The notes under the pieces were generated by a model. The model was not told where the DNA came from. It saw only the letters and a program-made list of their open reading frames with translations, and made no database searches. A stretch of 64,000 nt of DNA, taken from Caprimulgus europaeus. Lineage: Eukaryota > Chordata > Aves > Caprimulgiformes > Caprimulgidae. A program made the position numbers and the translations under genes. This document shows positions 27,828 through 39,120 of this stretch, one piece after another; position 1 is the stretch's first letter, and each line of letters opens with the position of its first letter. The stretch lies in assembly GCA_907165065.1 (NCBI GenBank), contig OU015530.1, positions 49,806,465-49,870,464 on the forward strand, read 5' to 3'.

Positions 27828-27947
27828 ATGGTCTGGGAGAACGGCTGTGTCGTTATTGTCATGCTGACACCCCTCACAGAAAACGGAGTCAAACAGTGCT
27901 ACCACTATTGGCCAGACGAAGGGTCAAACCTCTACCACATCTATGAG
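27828..27947 (+). CDS. PTPRN2: PTPRN2 coding exon (MVWE...YWPDEG)
   Basis: This 120-nt, 40-codon exon is flanked by TGCAG (27823-27827) and a GTACCT donor (27948). It encodes [20 protein letters not shown] followed by [24 protein letters not shown], the hydrophobic strand VVIVMLT and C-x-x-YWP are standard phosphatase-domain blocks. YWP here is the structural YWP motif, not the catalytic WPD loop. Both ends are in phase 0. Reading through the donor would add V-P-K and then a stop. By human numbering (recalled) it is exon 18. Confidence 0.96.
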
Positions 27948-29083
27948 GTACCTAAATAAAATATCTGGTTGTAAACGTGACAGTAAATGTATGGGCTGAT
28001 TTCCTACGGGGCAAAATGGTGCTTAAGCTGATCTAACCTGGAGGTCGAGCTGCAGGCTCTTAAATACTTTTCATGTAATTTTAGATTTCTGAAAAATTCA
28101 AGTGCAGTTTTAATAGCAAGGTAGTTCCTGCTGAATAAAATCTAGTAAATAATGAGCCAAGTATTACAATGAAAAGAGGACAACAATTTTGTTTCTCAAA
28201 TGTTTTTGCAAGTGGTTGAAATGTGAAACCATGTATTTATATTTTATAGGAAAATAGTATTTTTAGAACTACTGAATTTTGCCTTAGGAAAACCATATGT
28301 ATATCTTTGTAGGAAAGCCTCTATATAGATTTAATAATTAATACTATCTATTTTTACCTCTTGGTCCAGTCACAACAAATACATATTTTTATTTTCTGCT
28401 TTAGATTTCTAACCCAAAATATCACATCACCCTTTTTGTTGCAATGTGACATTGATAATGGCTGTCAGATTTTTCCAGTTGTCCAGCTGAGTAGAGGAAG
28501 AAAATAATACCACAATGCCAAATACCAAGAGTAGGAAAATGTGAAGAAATACAATTATTTTAACCAAAATGCAAACAAACTTTTTTCCTGGAAAGGTGAG
28601 CTCCACAAATCAGCTGTATTTTTTGTGCTTATTTTTCTACATAGCAGAAGAAAATGACTTTTCACTTCTAATGTTAATTCAACTCTGAGATTTTTAAGAC
28701 CTCTGAGGGGAGCTTTGGCAATGCATTGTAGACATTTCCGAGTAGAAAGAAACTGGCAGGCCAACATATTTTCAGGCAGTGTCTTTTGTACTCATGTAAC
28801 AATATGAAGTTTCAATTTAGTGATTTTCCCTTTTGCATTAAAACTCTCAAGAATTTTTTTTTTTTTAATTTTCAGTGAAATAGCAGTGGCAGCTAGCCCC
28901 ATCCTGACAACTACACTGATTGCTAAATAAACAAAAATATTTTCCCAGGACTGGCCAATTTCCTAATAAAAATAAAAATTCCATGCAGTTCCTTCATCCT
29001 AGACATCTTACACCTGCAATCCTGAAGATGTGGCTTGCAATCAAAATTGCTGATCTCCATTTGTTCCTTCCTGCGGGGTGTAG
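27948..29083 (+). other. PTPRN2: PTPRN2 intron, 1.1 kb
   Basis: The shortest intron of the window. It is GT-AG, phase 0, with a TAG acceptor at 29081-29083. It contains a T13 run near 28854. No gene or mobile element is seen. Confidence 0.85.
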
Positions 29084-29250
29084 GTAAACCTCGTCTCTGA
29101 GCACATCTGGTGTGAGGATTTCCTTGTGAGGAGCTTCTACCTGAAGAACCTGCAGACGAACGAGACCCGCACAGTGACACAGTTCCACTTCCTCAGCTGG
29201 AACGATCAGAGGGTTCCTGCTTCCACAAGATCACTTCTGGATTTCCGCAG
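29084..29250 (+). CDS. PTPRN2: PTPRN2 coding exon with the degenerate WPD loop
   Basis: This 167-nt exon lies between GGTGTAG and a GTAAAG donor (29251). It encodes 55 residues, from [13 protein letters not shown] to RSLLDFR, plus two bases of an Arg codon. It contains the [12 protein letters not shown] segment. In active phosphatases the W-P-D Asp is the general acid. Here codons 29198-29206 read W-N-D, so the Asp is kept and the Pro is replaced. In human PTPRN2 the equivalent is, from memory, W-Y-D, and that change is tied to very weak activity. LLDFRR is a conserved helix start. By human numbering (recalled) it is exon 19. Confidence 0.96.
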
Positions 29251-31480
29251 GTAAAGCACAAAGTATGACAGTTCATTTAAGATGATACAGACCTGAGGAA
29301 CTAAACTTATCCTTTTAATTGTCCTTTAAATATTTCTGGTTTGAAAGGGGGTTCCTCAGCCTGTGATGCCGCAATGCTGAACTAACACAAAAATCCGCAG
29401 TAGGCTGCTGTTTAGTGCTGTCTCACACGTAGATGTCGCCTGGTTTTAAGACATAACTCATTTCCCATTTAGAGATCAACACCTTTCTTCCCTTTGTACA
29501 GCTCTTCAGTGCTTCTATATTTCTTTTTTTTCTACGTATTTTTCCATTCTGCAACTTCCAGGTTTTTTGTGTGGCTCCCCTATGATCCATATTGCAGGAA
29601 TCTCACAAATAAATTATGCAGTATGAACATGCTTGGAAAAAAAAATCACAATGGAGTCATATGGCAATAACGGCATTCCTATGGGAGCATTTGCTTGTAA
29701 GGATCAAACAGTGAGGTCTCTAGACTTTCTTTGGCTGCAGGAAGGTGGAAATTTGAGAAAGCCAATGAAAATGTTGACAAAGCATGCCCTCTGGAATTTT
29801 AAAGAAAGTCAAGATGGCTTTAAAATACAAATATACAAAGACAAAACCTGTGAAAATCCTTGACACCTTCTCTGATGTTTGCTGTGCCTATCTAAATTTT
29901 AATTTGAAAATTAAAGCCATGCATGATAAATACTGGAGCAAAATAATCTTCATTTGATTGCAAACCGTGCCCAGTGCATCGTGTGTAGGTGTTAGTGTGT
30001 ATCAGCTAATCCACAGTGATTCGCTTATGACTAATGAAAAGAATCTCCAGGAGGTTTGGGGAATTGGTTCTCAATCCGCAAGCGGCCTGTGGGATCCCGT
30101 GTTTTCCTCTCTGTACTACAATATTATCTACAACTGCCTCAAGTTATTAGAAGGGGCTCAGTGCTCAAAAGGTCCAAACTTGTTTCTTTCACTAAGCGCT
30201 GGAAGCGCTGACTGATGCCAGTTTGGGCTACATATCTGCACCTGGGGGAGAAGCTGGTATATATCCAACAGGAGCTGGTTGGCAAAGCTTTACCCTTAAA
30301 AATTTAGAACTAAATGCCTTCCTTCAGTATCAATACTCTTGTACGTATTGCAAAGCTTCTCAAAGCAGAGAGTCATCTCACACAGTACAGGTCATGTAAC
30401 GGAGTACGCTGTACCCAGTCACTAGGAGCTATGGCTAGGTAAGAATATAAGGATATGCTACAGAATCGGAACACAAAAGCAATAGTGGAGGAAGGAAGCA
30501 TGGCCATAGGATGGAGATGAAGTTGTAATTGAATTTTGGAGGTTTTCTTCTCTGAGTTCAAACTTTAATATGATTTTTGTAGGTTGATTTCCCTTTGCTT
30601 TTGGTACCGAGGAAGTTGCCTGTAGTGAATTTCTGTAGTGAAAATTCTGAATTAGTTCCATTAAGCCGTGCGAGGTTGCAGCATGGAGGCAATAGAGTGT
30701 GATTTTGCTCCTTTTGAAGTTAGTGGGAAATCTGCTAGCAATTCTAACTAGACTATGAATGAGCCTGTACAGCCAGGACATCTGACGTTTGGAGCAGCTC
30801 GACTCCAACTTGCTTCAGTAAGAATGGAGGTCCCTGCCTGAACTGCAGGATTAGGGCTAGAGTAAGTCACAGTTCACATCACCAAGAAAGCACTGCTTAG
30901 AGTGACATCATGTAAGGGTTAAATAGCCATGTTAAAGAAATGATGTGCAATACTTTGAAAAAGAAATATTATAACTAGATGAGAAAAGTAGTGGAGCTGC
31001 CATTCTTTGTATTTAAAGTCAGTATGGGAATGAACCTGTTAAGATTTAATTGAATTCTGAGTGTTCATTTAATATGTGTTCACAGTCCAGTGTAGGGTAC
31101 TTTAATCGTTTGCTACGTGAAGATTTTGTACAATGAACTCATAATACTGAATGCATAGTAAAATTCCACCTGAAAAGGAATTTTGGCATGCACAATAGCT
31201 GGTCTATGAATCTCAGTTTTCTTGGTCATCTGATGTTGTTGTTTTTTTAATGAGAAAAAAAACTAATGCACTATTGCTAAAGTAACTATTTGGAATTCAT
31301 TTATACCATACGTTTTGCACCTGAAGCTTCCTAATTAAAGTACAAATTCTGCTGGATTACGACAGCTGAGTCATAAAGCCCCTAAAATAAATGTCTGGCA
31401 GCACTACCACACTCGTAGTCAGGTAGTGCTCGGAAGGGGCTGCTCTCATTTCTTTTAATCTATGTTTTTATGTGCATTCA

Positions 31481-31540
31481 GTGTGTTTGTATATATATAT
31501 GGATATGTGTGTATATTTATATATTCACATGCATATATGA
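31481..31540. repeat. TG/TA-rich simple repeat
   Basis: A short imperfect stretch of GTGT, TATATATA and TATGTGTGTATA. A similar TATATA stretch lies at 32428-32458. No function is evident. Confidence 0.75.
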
Positions 31541-32184
31541 AATTAAGCATATACATAACCAACCCTCTATTTTTTATAATTCATCACCAAGAAAAACTGG
31601 ATTCCCAAAATTACCTTGCCCAGAGTCTGTGGAAATATGGACCTTAAAATTTTTATTGACATAAATTTTGCAAGTCTCTTTGAAAACTGAAAGCTTACAT
31701 TTTTCTTGCTATGTATCAGACAGTGGTTTAGATTATTTTGCATTTAGCAGATACTTAAACCTTGCAGATTAATCTATCATGCTTTCATAACATAGGTATA
31801 AATTGCCAAAAAGAGATTATTCTATATATTTAAAAAATCCGTGCAAAAGACAGTCCCTGAGAGGTGAGGCTACTACAGAAACCACTGGTCAGTTTTAAAT
31901 GCTTCTGGAGTCCTAATTTCATTTGAACAATAGACCAATCATTATTGCTCTGGACTAGCTTGTTAGTCATGCACTGATATGTGTAATTAAATATTTCTTG
32001 AGCCCAGAGGGAGCACATTTACACTTTAAAGAGGGACTGCTAAGCTAAAAGATAATTAGCATCACATGTGAGGGCTTTGCTTAAAATATATATCTATTAT
32101 GCTATCACTTCTCGCTGTGTGCAATGGCATTTACTAACACTGCTCACTTTAAAAATGGACAAATTCTTATTTTGCCAGCTAATT

Positions 32185-32271
32185 AGCGGTTGCCAGTGTC
32201 ATTTTTGTGATGTTGCAGCTAGTAATATGAGCCCAGTTGCATAGTCACAAAAGTGATCATTGGAAACTGTG
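32185..32271 (+). ncRNA. MIR153-2: mir-153-2 precursor microRNA
   Basis: An 87-nt hairpin inside the PTPRN2 intron, in the host orientation. The 5p mature segment is at 32199-32220, and the 3p mature segment at 32237-32258 begins TTGCATAGTCACAAAA. The arms pair along most of their length around the loop at 32221-32236. Compared from memory with the human precursor, only one base differs, near the 5' base of the stem. miR-153 is a neuron- and endocrine-enriched miRNA. One copy lies in PTPRN2 and a paralogous copy in PTPRN. It is presumably processed from the PTPRN2 primary transcript, so its expression should follow the host. Confidence 0.97.
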
Positions 32272-33757
32272 ACTCTGCTGCAGGGACAATGTGGGAAACC
32301 CCTTTTCTGAGCCTCTAACGACCTCTGACCTTTGCTTGCTGATGGTTTGCATGATGATTTCTTTTTCACTCAATGAGCCAAGGGTTGGTTTGTATTACTA
32401 ATCATTCTTTCCAAGTTAATTCTTCCTGTATATGTATATATATATAAAATATATATTTTCTTCAACATTCAAGAACTTTGCTTACTGATGAATTTTCAGC
32501 TCACTCCCATTAGCCAGAACTAAGAATGAAATGAAATGTTGCTGCACTTCTAAATATTTTCATAAACTATATCTAGACAAAGCTATGAACCAGCTGGATT
32601 GAAACCTTTTGTTTTAATGTGTTCTCTGAAATGTGTGATAATGAAAATGTTTGAAACACCATCAATAAAACTGGCAAACATAAGGTGTCTTTCCCTAACA
32701 TGTGTCTCTGGATGTCTGATTTACTGAGAGGTCTGATTTACTGCTAGGTTTAGATCAAGTTTGTCATTGAAATTGTATTGGGACTTGGGTAGATGGCTAG
32801 TCACAACATGTGAATATCATATTAGTGGTGCCAAATGAGGAACAAAGAAACCACACAAGCAGAAAAAGAAATGGTAAATAGCCCTCAGTAGTTATCAGCT
32901 TTTATTTAATAGTTCAAATGCAGAAATGAATCTTTGCTAATGCAGATGATGGAGGGTGGGGGGAGGATGACCAGCTGCATGTAGGGGAATGCAGACTGAC
33001 TGTATCATATGTTGTTACAGATATTTCAAATATAATTTACTGTACAATGCAAAAAAAAATAATTATCAGGCTTTATATTGTGTAGGAGTTCATCCTCAGG
33101 TATGACCATCAAGATTTGAATGATTGGTTCATGTGAAAACTACTGCAGCTTAAGTAATTGAAGTTTTGTTTGGTAGTGCTTGCATATATGCATTTATGGA
33201 CATATAAATGGTCCATTTAACTTCTAAAGTCAGGTGTTTCTCAATGACTTACCACTTATTTCATAGAATGTTGTTCTACTGCATTAATTACTTACAACCA
33301 AGGAATATAGAGACAGAATGTCTCTGCAAGTATCATTTACGTCAGTAAGCAAAAGAGTAAGAACTGTGAAAAATTCTTGAATTCTTATGTTTAAAAGGAA
33401 TCATTACAAGAACTTAATATTGTTATCAGATTTGGTTAGAATCTTAAATAATAAAAAGCAGAAGGTGAAAACATAGTTCCATGGGACATCACCAATATAG
33501 CCTGTTTGAGTTCAGTTCCAGGTATCCCAGCTCCCTGTTAGATTTAGAAGTTAGGCATCTTCAGGCTATCCTGTAAGCACTGTTTAAAGATATATGCATG
33601 TTTTCACAGCACAGATGTTAGTGAATAGATGAACAGCCAAGAACTAAATGATTCAGTAGGTTAGCTGTGCTTTAAAATTCATAATAATATCATGCCACCA
33701 TTGCCAGATTCCAGCAGCTCACTTCAGTTTAGCAGTCAGCATCCCATGTAGCACTTG

Positions 33758-33793
33758 GGCTGAGCTGAGGACCTGGACTGAGCTGAGCACCTG
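33758..33793. repeat. Imperfect 18-bp tandem duplication
   Basis: GGCTGAGCTGAGGACCTG (33758-33775) is followed by GACTGAGCTGAGCACCTG (33776-33793), with two mismatches. It is a small intronic duplication of unknown relevance. Confidence 0.85.
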
Positions 33794-34818
33794 AGCATCC
33801 CTTGGAAGCTACCCTATGGAGTGGTTTTAGAGGAGACCTTCTAGCTCCAGGAAACTCAAATATCTCATCAAGGAAATTGAATGAAAAGTTTTGATTTCTT
33901 GAAGTAATGCTTTCCTGTTTTAGCTTTTATTCAGCTTGCCTTGTTAACATACGCGTGCATATTTTATGGTTTTTTTGGGACCTGTAACATACTTGACATG
34001 CGAAATATATCCTGGAACAGAAGAGAGGGTTTGGAATTTTGGTTTTTGTAAGGCAATTTAAATAGATTTAAACCAATTTTGTGGGCTCTGTTCTTAGACT
34101 GAGTGTCTTGCTTTGCTTTAGCAATAGTTAAATACCAGCAGACCTGTTCTATAGCTATACTTTTATTGATTGACTTTACATATTTTCTCTTGCCACTGAG
34201 AATGTTTAACCACGAAGCTGTAAAATACAATAATATGTAAATATTAAATATATGAGACTTCTACACTAGAATCAAAGCATTAAAGCTTACTGATTGTTTT
34301 CATCATTTTTACCACAATAGATTACATTTTAGAATTTTGTGAGAAGCTTTTCAGGAGGTTTGGCATTTGTCTTCCTGGGGAGAACTGGTTTTACAAATCA
34401 GCACATGTTGTACAAAGCATACCAGAATAGCCATTTTTAATTATGGATTCAGCTTGATGCCCCTCGATGTTTCTTTGAGCAAACTCATGAACTCAAAGTT
34501 GGCTTTAAAATTAAAGCATGTCAAGATAATCTTAGTTTTGAAGCTAAGACATGAGACATTTGAGAAAAGAAGTAATTTCTTTTGCCTAGCCAACAGCGAT
34601 AATGGGATGCTGTCTGGGATTTCTACAGCAGCAAAGCAGAAAGAAACTTTTAAAAAGATTATGCATGTAACAACTGCTTGTTATGTTAGGAAATTATCAA
34701 CCTGACTGTTTCTTTAAAGATGGCAATATTTGCTTTTTCTTATTGCTTATTTTTGACAGTTGGCTAAGAAACAGTATGTAATATGCTCAATTAATTTTTT
34801 GTGTCTGTTTTGTTTCAG

Positions 34819-34872
34819 AAAAGTAAACAAGTGCTACAGGGGTCGCTCTTGTCCGGTAGTTGTGCATTGCAG
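34819..34872 (+). CDS. PTPRN2: PTPRN2 coding exon ending at the catalytic Cys
   Basis: This 54-nt exon has one base completing an Arg codon, 17 codons ([17 protein letters not shown]) and two bases of a Ser codon. PVVVHC is the beta-strand leading into the active-site loop. The nucleophile Cys codon is at 34868-34870. The acceptor TTTCAG (34813-34818) is strong. The donor is GCAAGT at 34873, not GT. No GT donor gives the right phase, and joining here to 36902 restores H-C-S-D-G-A-G-R exactly, so the GC donor is real if the sequence is correct. By human numbering (recalled) it is exon 20. Confidence 0.95.
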
Positions 34873-36901
34873 GCAAGTACAATTTCTAAAATAGCTTTAG
34901 AGAGATTTGTATGTGTAAGAATTTAATATGGATATAAACAAAATGGGCAAATTAAAGCTTTAGATGAATCACTGAAAAGGTAGTGAGGTAGTGATGCTAA
35001 TTAATACTTAGGATCTGTTTTCATAATAAAATTATTCTTTCCTATTATTTCACAGATCATGTGCCATGACTTAACAAAGTATGGCCACCCTTTCAAATAT
35101 AAGTAGCAATTCAGTTTCATAAATCTCTGTAAATGATAGTGGTTCCTTGCGTTCCTTCCCAATTTAGTCCTTTTTATTTTATTAACACTCAATTATGTTT
35201 TATGTCTTTTTTGCTTGCTTTTAGTGATCATGGTATGAAGTGGTCAATCCCAGAAACCTGGGGAAACTACCCAGAGACTGAGTAATCCTTTAAACACAGA
35301 TTATCTTTAGGCCTGATGGTCTGATAGATGCACAGGAAAGCTCTTGGGCAGGTCAATGGAAAACTTTACCATAATGATGTTAAAATTTGTTTTTTCCATT
35401 GGAGGGTCTGAGTTATCAGGAGAATATTGCACTTATTTATCAAATATATTTATGTAGATAAGGAAAATAGAAAACCAGCCCTGCTAAGGAGCAGGTTGTT
35501 TGACATGTGACACTCCACTTTGGGTGGGAGTGAGGAGGGAGGGGACATGTTTCTCAACTGTGGCTCAGGAGAGTCACCTTCCACGGAATGCGAGGAGGTC
35601 CTCTGCAGAGGTGAACACTCTGGAGCAGGCTTGTTTGCATTGCCTTTAGGAAGCCTGAGAAAAGAAACATTTGATGCAGAATGAAGAACATGATGGATGG
35701 AAATGTCTACCATCCTCTCAGTAGTTTTTGTTTTTATTGGGCCTGATCGTTGCCTTGTCTCATTATTCAGCTTAAGTAATAAGGTTGTGTCTTTGTTCCC
35801 TTCATAGACATGGAAAGAAAAAATATATTCCCATTACCTCCTTTTCTCCAAGCAGTGATCTAGTAACTGAAAAAAAAAAACTTCTGTCTACACAGACTTA
35901 ACAAAAATTAAGTTTCATAGCCTGCCTGTAAACAGAATGTAATAACGCACTTCACACTGTTCTATTCTTTTTCCTTTCATTAATTCTTGTACACAAATTG
36001 AGCTATCAATAAAAATAATGGCTTAATTAATAAAACTACATACCAGTCTAATTGGTCACACATGCACCTTTGTAAAAATTTTGGGGAGGGAAAGAAAAAA
36101 AGCTTTTACTTAAAGTCTTAATTATGTTTGCTAACAGCAGCTCTAAAAGAGCGTCACGCTGACAATTACATGTTGCTCTCTGAAAGGGACAGAAGCTGCA
36201 TTCAGATTAGGGAGCACTCCCCCTCCCAAGGCTTGGTCTCACATCTCTGAGGAAGGGCTGATGGCACACAAAAGTTAAAGCTGTTTCTTAGGAATTACAT
36301 CATAATATTTTTTTCTGGTCATTGCAACTGAGGAAGAATTAAAGGGAAAGGTAAAAGAAAAAAAACAAATTGCTTATGGTGTATAGTGAAGAAAGAGTGT
36401 AGTATCTCAGTAATCAAATATTTTTATTCTTGGATAGGTTTCTGTATGCATTCCCTCTGACCACTGTGTTTAAATGCAATCTGCAATATTTAAGGACCAT
36501 TCTGGATATCTTATCTATCTTATTCTGTGATTCTTGGTCTTATATACAAGTGACTATAAACTAATTTTGTAGTCACTTTTTGAACATACATGTTATCCTG
36601 TTTTAAGGCTACTGACTTTTTCATTGTTGTTTAAAATGCTTTTATTGCATAAACACAACTCGGCTTTAAAAATCAAAACAAAGCCCTGTTATTCATGCAG
36701 GCTAATAGTTAATTTTCCACAAACAGCTTGTATTAATCCAGATCAAGCTTTCTCTCTCCCTCACAGTACCCTGCTTTATCCCCTTGTTCTGTCCCCTGCC
36801 CTCCATGTGTAACAGTATAACGCTAAGGGCAGGTACCTACATGTTGAGCCACGATGCAGATTGATAGGCTTTATTTTTACTTTTTCCCTTTCTGTTGGCA
36901 G
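34873..36901 (+). other. PTPRN2: PTPRN2 GC-AG intron, 2.0 kb
   Basis: The intron starts with GCAAGT and ends with TTGGCAG, phase 2. GC-AG introns are the main minor variant of U2-type introns. They normally need a good match elsewhere in the donor, as here (CAG before and AAGT after). It contains a decoy acceptor at 35221-35224 followed by a short open frame (see findings). No mobile element is recognised. Confidence 0.9.
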
Positions 36902-36966
36902 CGATGGTGCGGGAAGAAGTGGAACCTACATTCTAATTGACATGGTTCTCAATAAAATGGCCAAAG
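36902..36966 (+). CDS. PTPRN2: PTPRN2 coding exon with the active-site P-loop
   Basis: This 65-nt exon, after GGCAG and before a GTGAGA donor (36967), completes a Ser codon and encodes [20 protein letters not shown] then K, leaving one base of a Gly codon. With the previous exon it forms [11 protein letters not shown]. The phosphate-binding Arg (36915-36917) is present. The position that is Ala in active enzymes (HCSAGxGR) is Asp here (36903-36905), a hallmark of the IA-2/IA-2beta family and a cause of their weak or absent protein-phosphatase activity. By human numbering (recalled) it is exon 21. Confidence 0.97.
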
Positions 36967-38757
36967 GTGAGAATCGAAAGGCTTGTTACTTCCTCGGTAC
37001 TGAAAGATGTGCTTGTGTTGCCATGACAACGTGGGGAGCAATATTCACAGAAAATCTGAGAATAAATTAGAGGCAAATTTTACTCTTTCCTGAATGTTCT
37101 TAAGTTTTATTTTCATAGTGATTTCAAACAAGCCCAAACACAAATGCTTTGTGAATGAGCAGGTGGTTTTGTTGAGAAGTATTTGATTTTTTTAAAAAAT
37201 TATCATATAAAATAGTTATTACTGTTTTTAGAAGAAGATACCTCGGGGCTGTACAATTCTTACTTAGTGGTTACATGAGTTGGATCCTGGTCTGTTTCAT
37301 GACTGTTGTCCAGTCCCCTGTCACCTACCCAGCCACGATGGTGAAACACAATTACTTTTCTTTTTGTAGCTGCCCATTGCCACCAACACATCTAGAAAAG
37401 CTGATACCAGACAGGGCCTCACGTGCTGCACAAATTCGTCTCTTAGGAGGAAAAGGACTGTAGTGAACAGGACAGAAGATTGAAAATAAATCAGCTAATG
37501 CTCTGTTCCCAGCTCTGCCACTGTCTGTTCAATATTGAACAATTTATTTAACTTTTCTGTTCCTTAGTTGCCTTATCTGTGAGATGCAATTTTATGAAGT
37601 GGGAAATCATCTGTCAACATAAATATATACTGTTGTTTGTTTAAAATGAAGTCTATAAGTTCTCTAGAGATTGAGACCTTTCCTTTACTGTTTATTGATT
37701 GTTAAACGGTTCATGGTGGGAAGTACTTGAGATATACTAAAATAATCTTTGTACATTAGAACTAAACCAATTTTTTACTGTTTTCAAAAGGAAGGAGGGT
37801 AAAGTGGGCATGTAAACCTGGCTATATGTTAAAAAGATATAGTAGTAAATTTTATTTCTATATTGTAGCCCTTCCTCATACCTTTGGCCATGTTTGTATC
37901 ACAGTATCATAAAACTGCATTTTAAGGGAAATCTTGTGAGATTGAAAATAAAAAAAAAGTAGTTATTTGCCTTTCTTAAGCTGAGTACTTAAGCTACCTA
38001 GATCTGGCATTATGCACATATATGCATTGAAAGAAAAATGATTAATTGTAAAAATATATATTAATTTATATAGAGAAATAATACTTAGTTCCTTGAGTTC
38101 TAATCACTTTATAGTTTAAAATCTCTATGTTTTGCAGTCATCTATTGCATCCTGCGTATCCCAGTCCTATGGGACATAGTGGCATCCTGTCCCTTTAGAA
38201 AGAAGAGTTTAGCATCTTTTCCTCTCCATATTCTGACTGTTAACATGTCTCATCAAACATGGACTTAATTTTCTACCCACAAACATCCTGTGGAACTTGC
38301 TGCTGATGTTAAAAGAAGTTATGTATTTGCCTTCTCCTTAGCAGTGTACTGAAAATACTTTTTTCAGTGGGATGAGATTAGTTTTTATGCTCATTGGAAA
38401 ATAGGTTTTTGCTCTGTGGAGGAATATGGAGATATTTCCAGTGCTCATTATGTGCCACGTGACAACCTAGTCTTTGAAAACAGAAGCAATGGTACATCGT
38501 AAAATTAACATCGGCCATTGTTAGGTATTTGGTCGGCTCATTTCAGTCATCAGCAGTGAGAAGCCGTAATGAAAACTAGATTTAAAGTATATGCAATTTA
38601 CTCATATAAAGAAGTAAATGAGAAGTATTTTCTAGCTTGGGGCTTTCAGCCACTTAAGGGAGGGTTGACTTTGTTGTAAAAGCACTGAAGAATGCCATTT
38701 ATTGACTCCATTGTACCATGTAATGTCAAATTCCATTTTAAGTGTGGGCTTAGCGCT

Positions 38758-39120
38758 TCATAATACCAGACAAGTCATGTGAAACTGGCCAGAGAAAGGC
38801 GTCACAGGGCTTTTTGGAGATCGGTCACCCCTATTTTGTTCTTGACCTGCTCCCCTCTGCCCATGGGGGTGTGCGACGCAAAATCCCCTGACCTGTTGCT
38901 TTGGCTGGGGTTTAAATGAAAGATCAAAGGGCAGAGCGGGCATCTCAGCCCTGCTGAGGTGGGCCTTTCCCAGGCTGTCACACTGTGCGGCCGCCAAAGG
39001 TTTTGTTCGGGCGGGAACCGAGGCCCAGCCTGTGCGGCCGGGGCCCTCTTTGTCTGGCCTGAGAAGCTGGAGGCCCAGGTTGAGGATCCAATGTTCATCA
39101 AATGATCAAAGGCCTGAAGC
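38758..39120. promoter_or_regulatory. GC-rich CpG patch, possible intronic regulatory element
   Basis: In AT-rich surroundings, about 12 CpG dinucleotides fall within 38801-39047, including a GCGGCCGC at 38987-38994. Two good TCF/LEF-type motifs flank the patch: AGATCAAAGG at 38921-38930 and TGATCAAAGG at 39103-39112. There is no open coding structure, and the minus frames here show no known domain. An intronic enhancer or minor CpG island is inferred from composition only. Confidence 0.35.

Larger units (their letters stand above)
29251..34818 (+). other. PTPRN2: PTPRN2 intron hosting mir-153-2, 5.6 kb
   Basis: GT-AG intron of phase 2 with a strong pyrimidine-rich acceptor (TTTTGTTTCAG ending at 34818). 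It contains the mir-153-2 hairpin at 32185-32271, TA/TG-rich simple repeats at 31481-31540 and 32428-32458, and an imperfect 18-bp tandem duplication at 33758-33793. Other open frames here are judged to be chance. Confidence 0.85.

Noticed and set aside
36520..36536. ATTCTGTGATTCTTGG as a possible old CR1 tail
   Set aside because: Only about one and a half 8-bp units are present, and the upstream sequence does not resemble the CR1 3' UTR.
37899..37945. TCACAGTATCATAAAA as a possible inverted ancient CR1 tail
   Set aside because: The similarity is too weak to separate from AT-rich background without an alignment tool.
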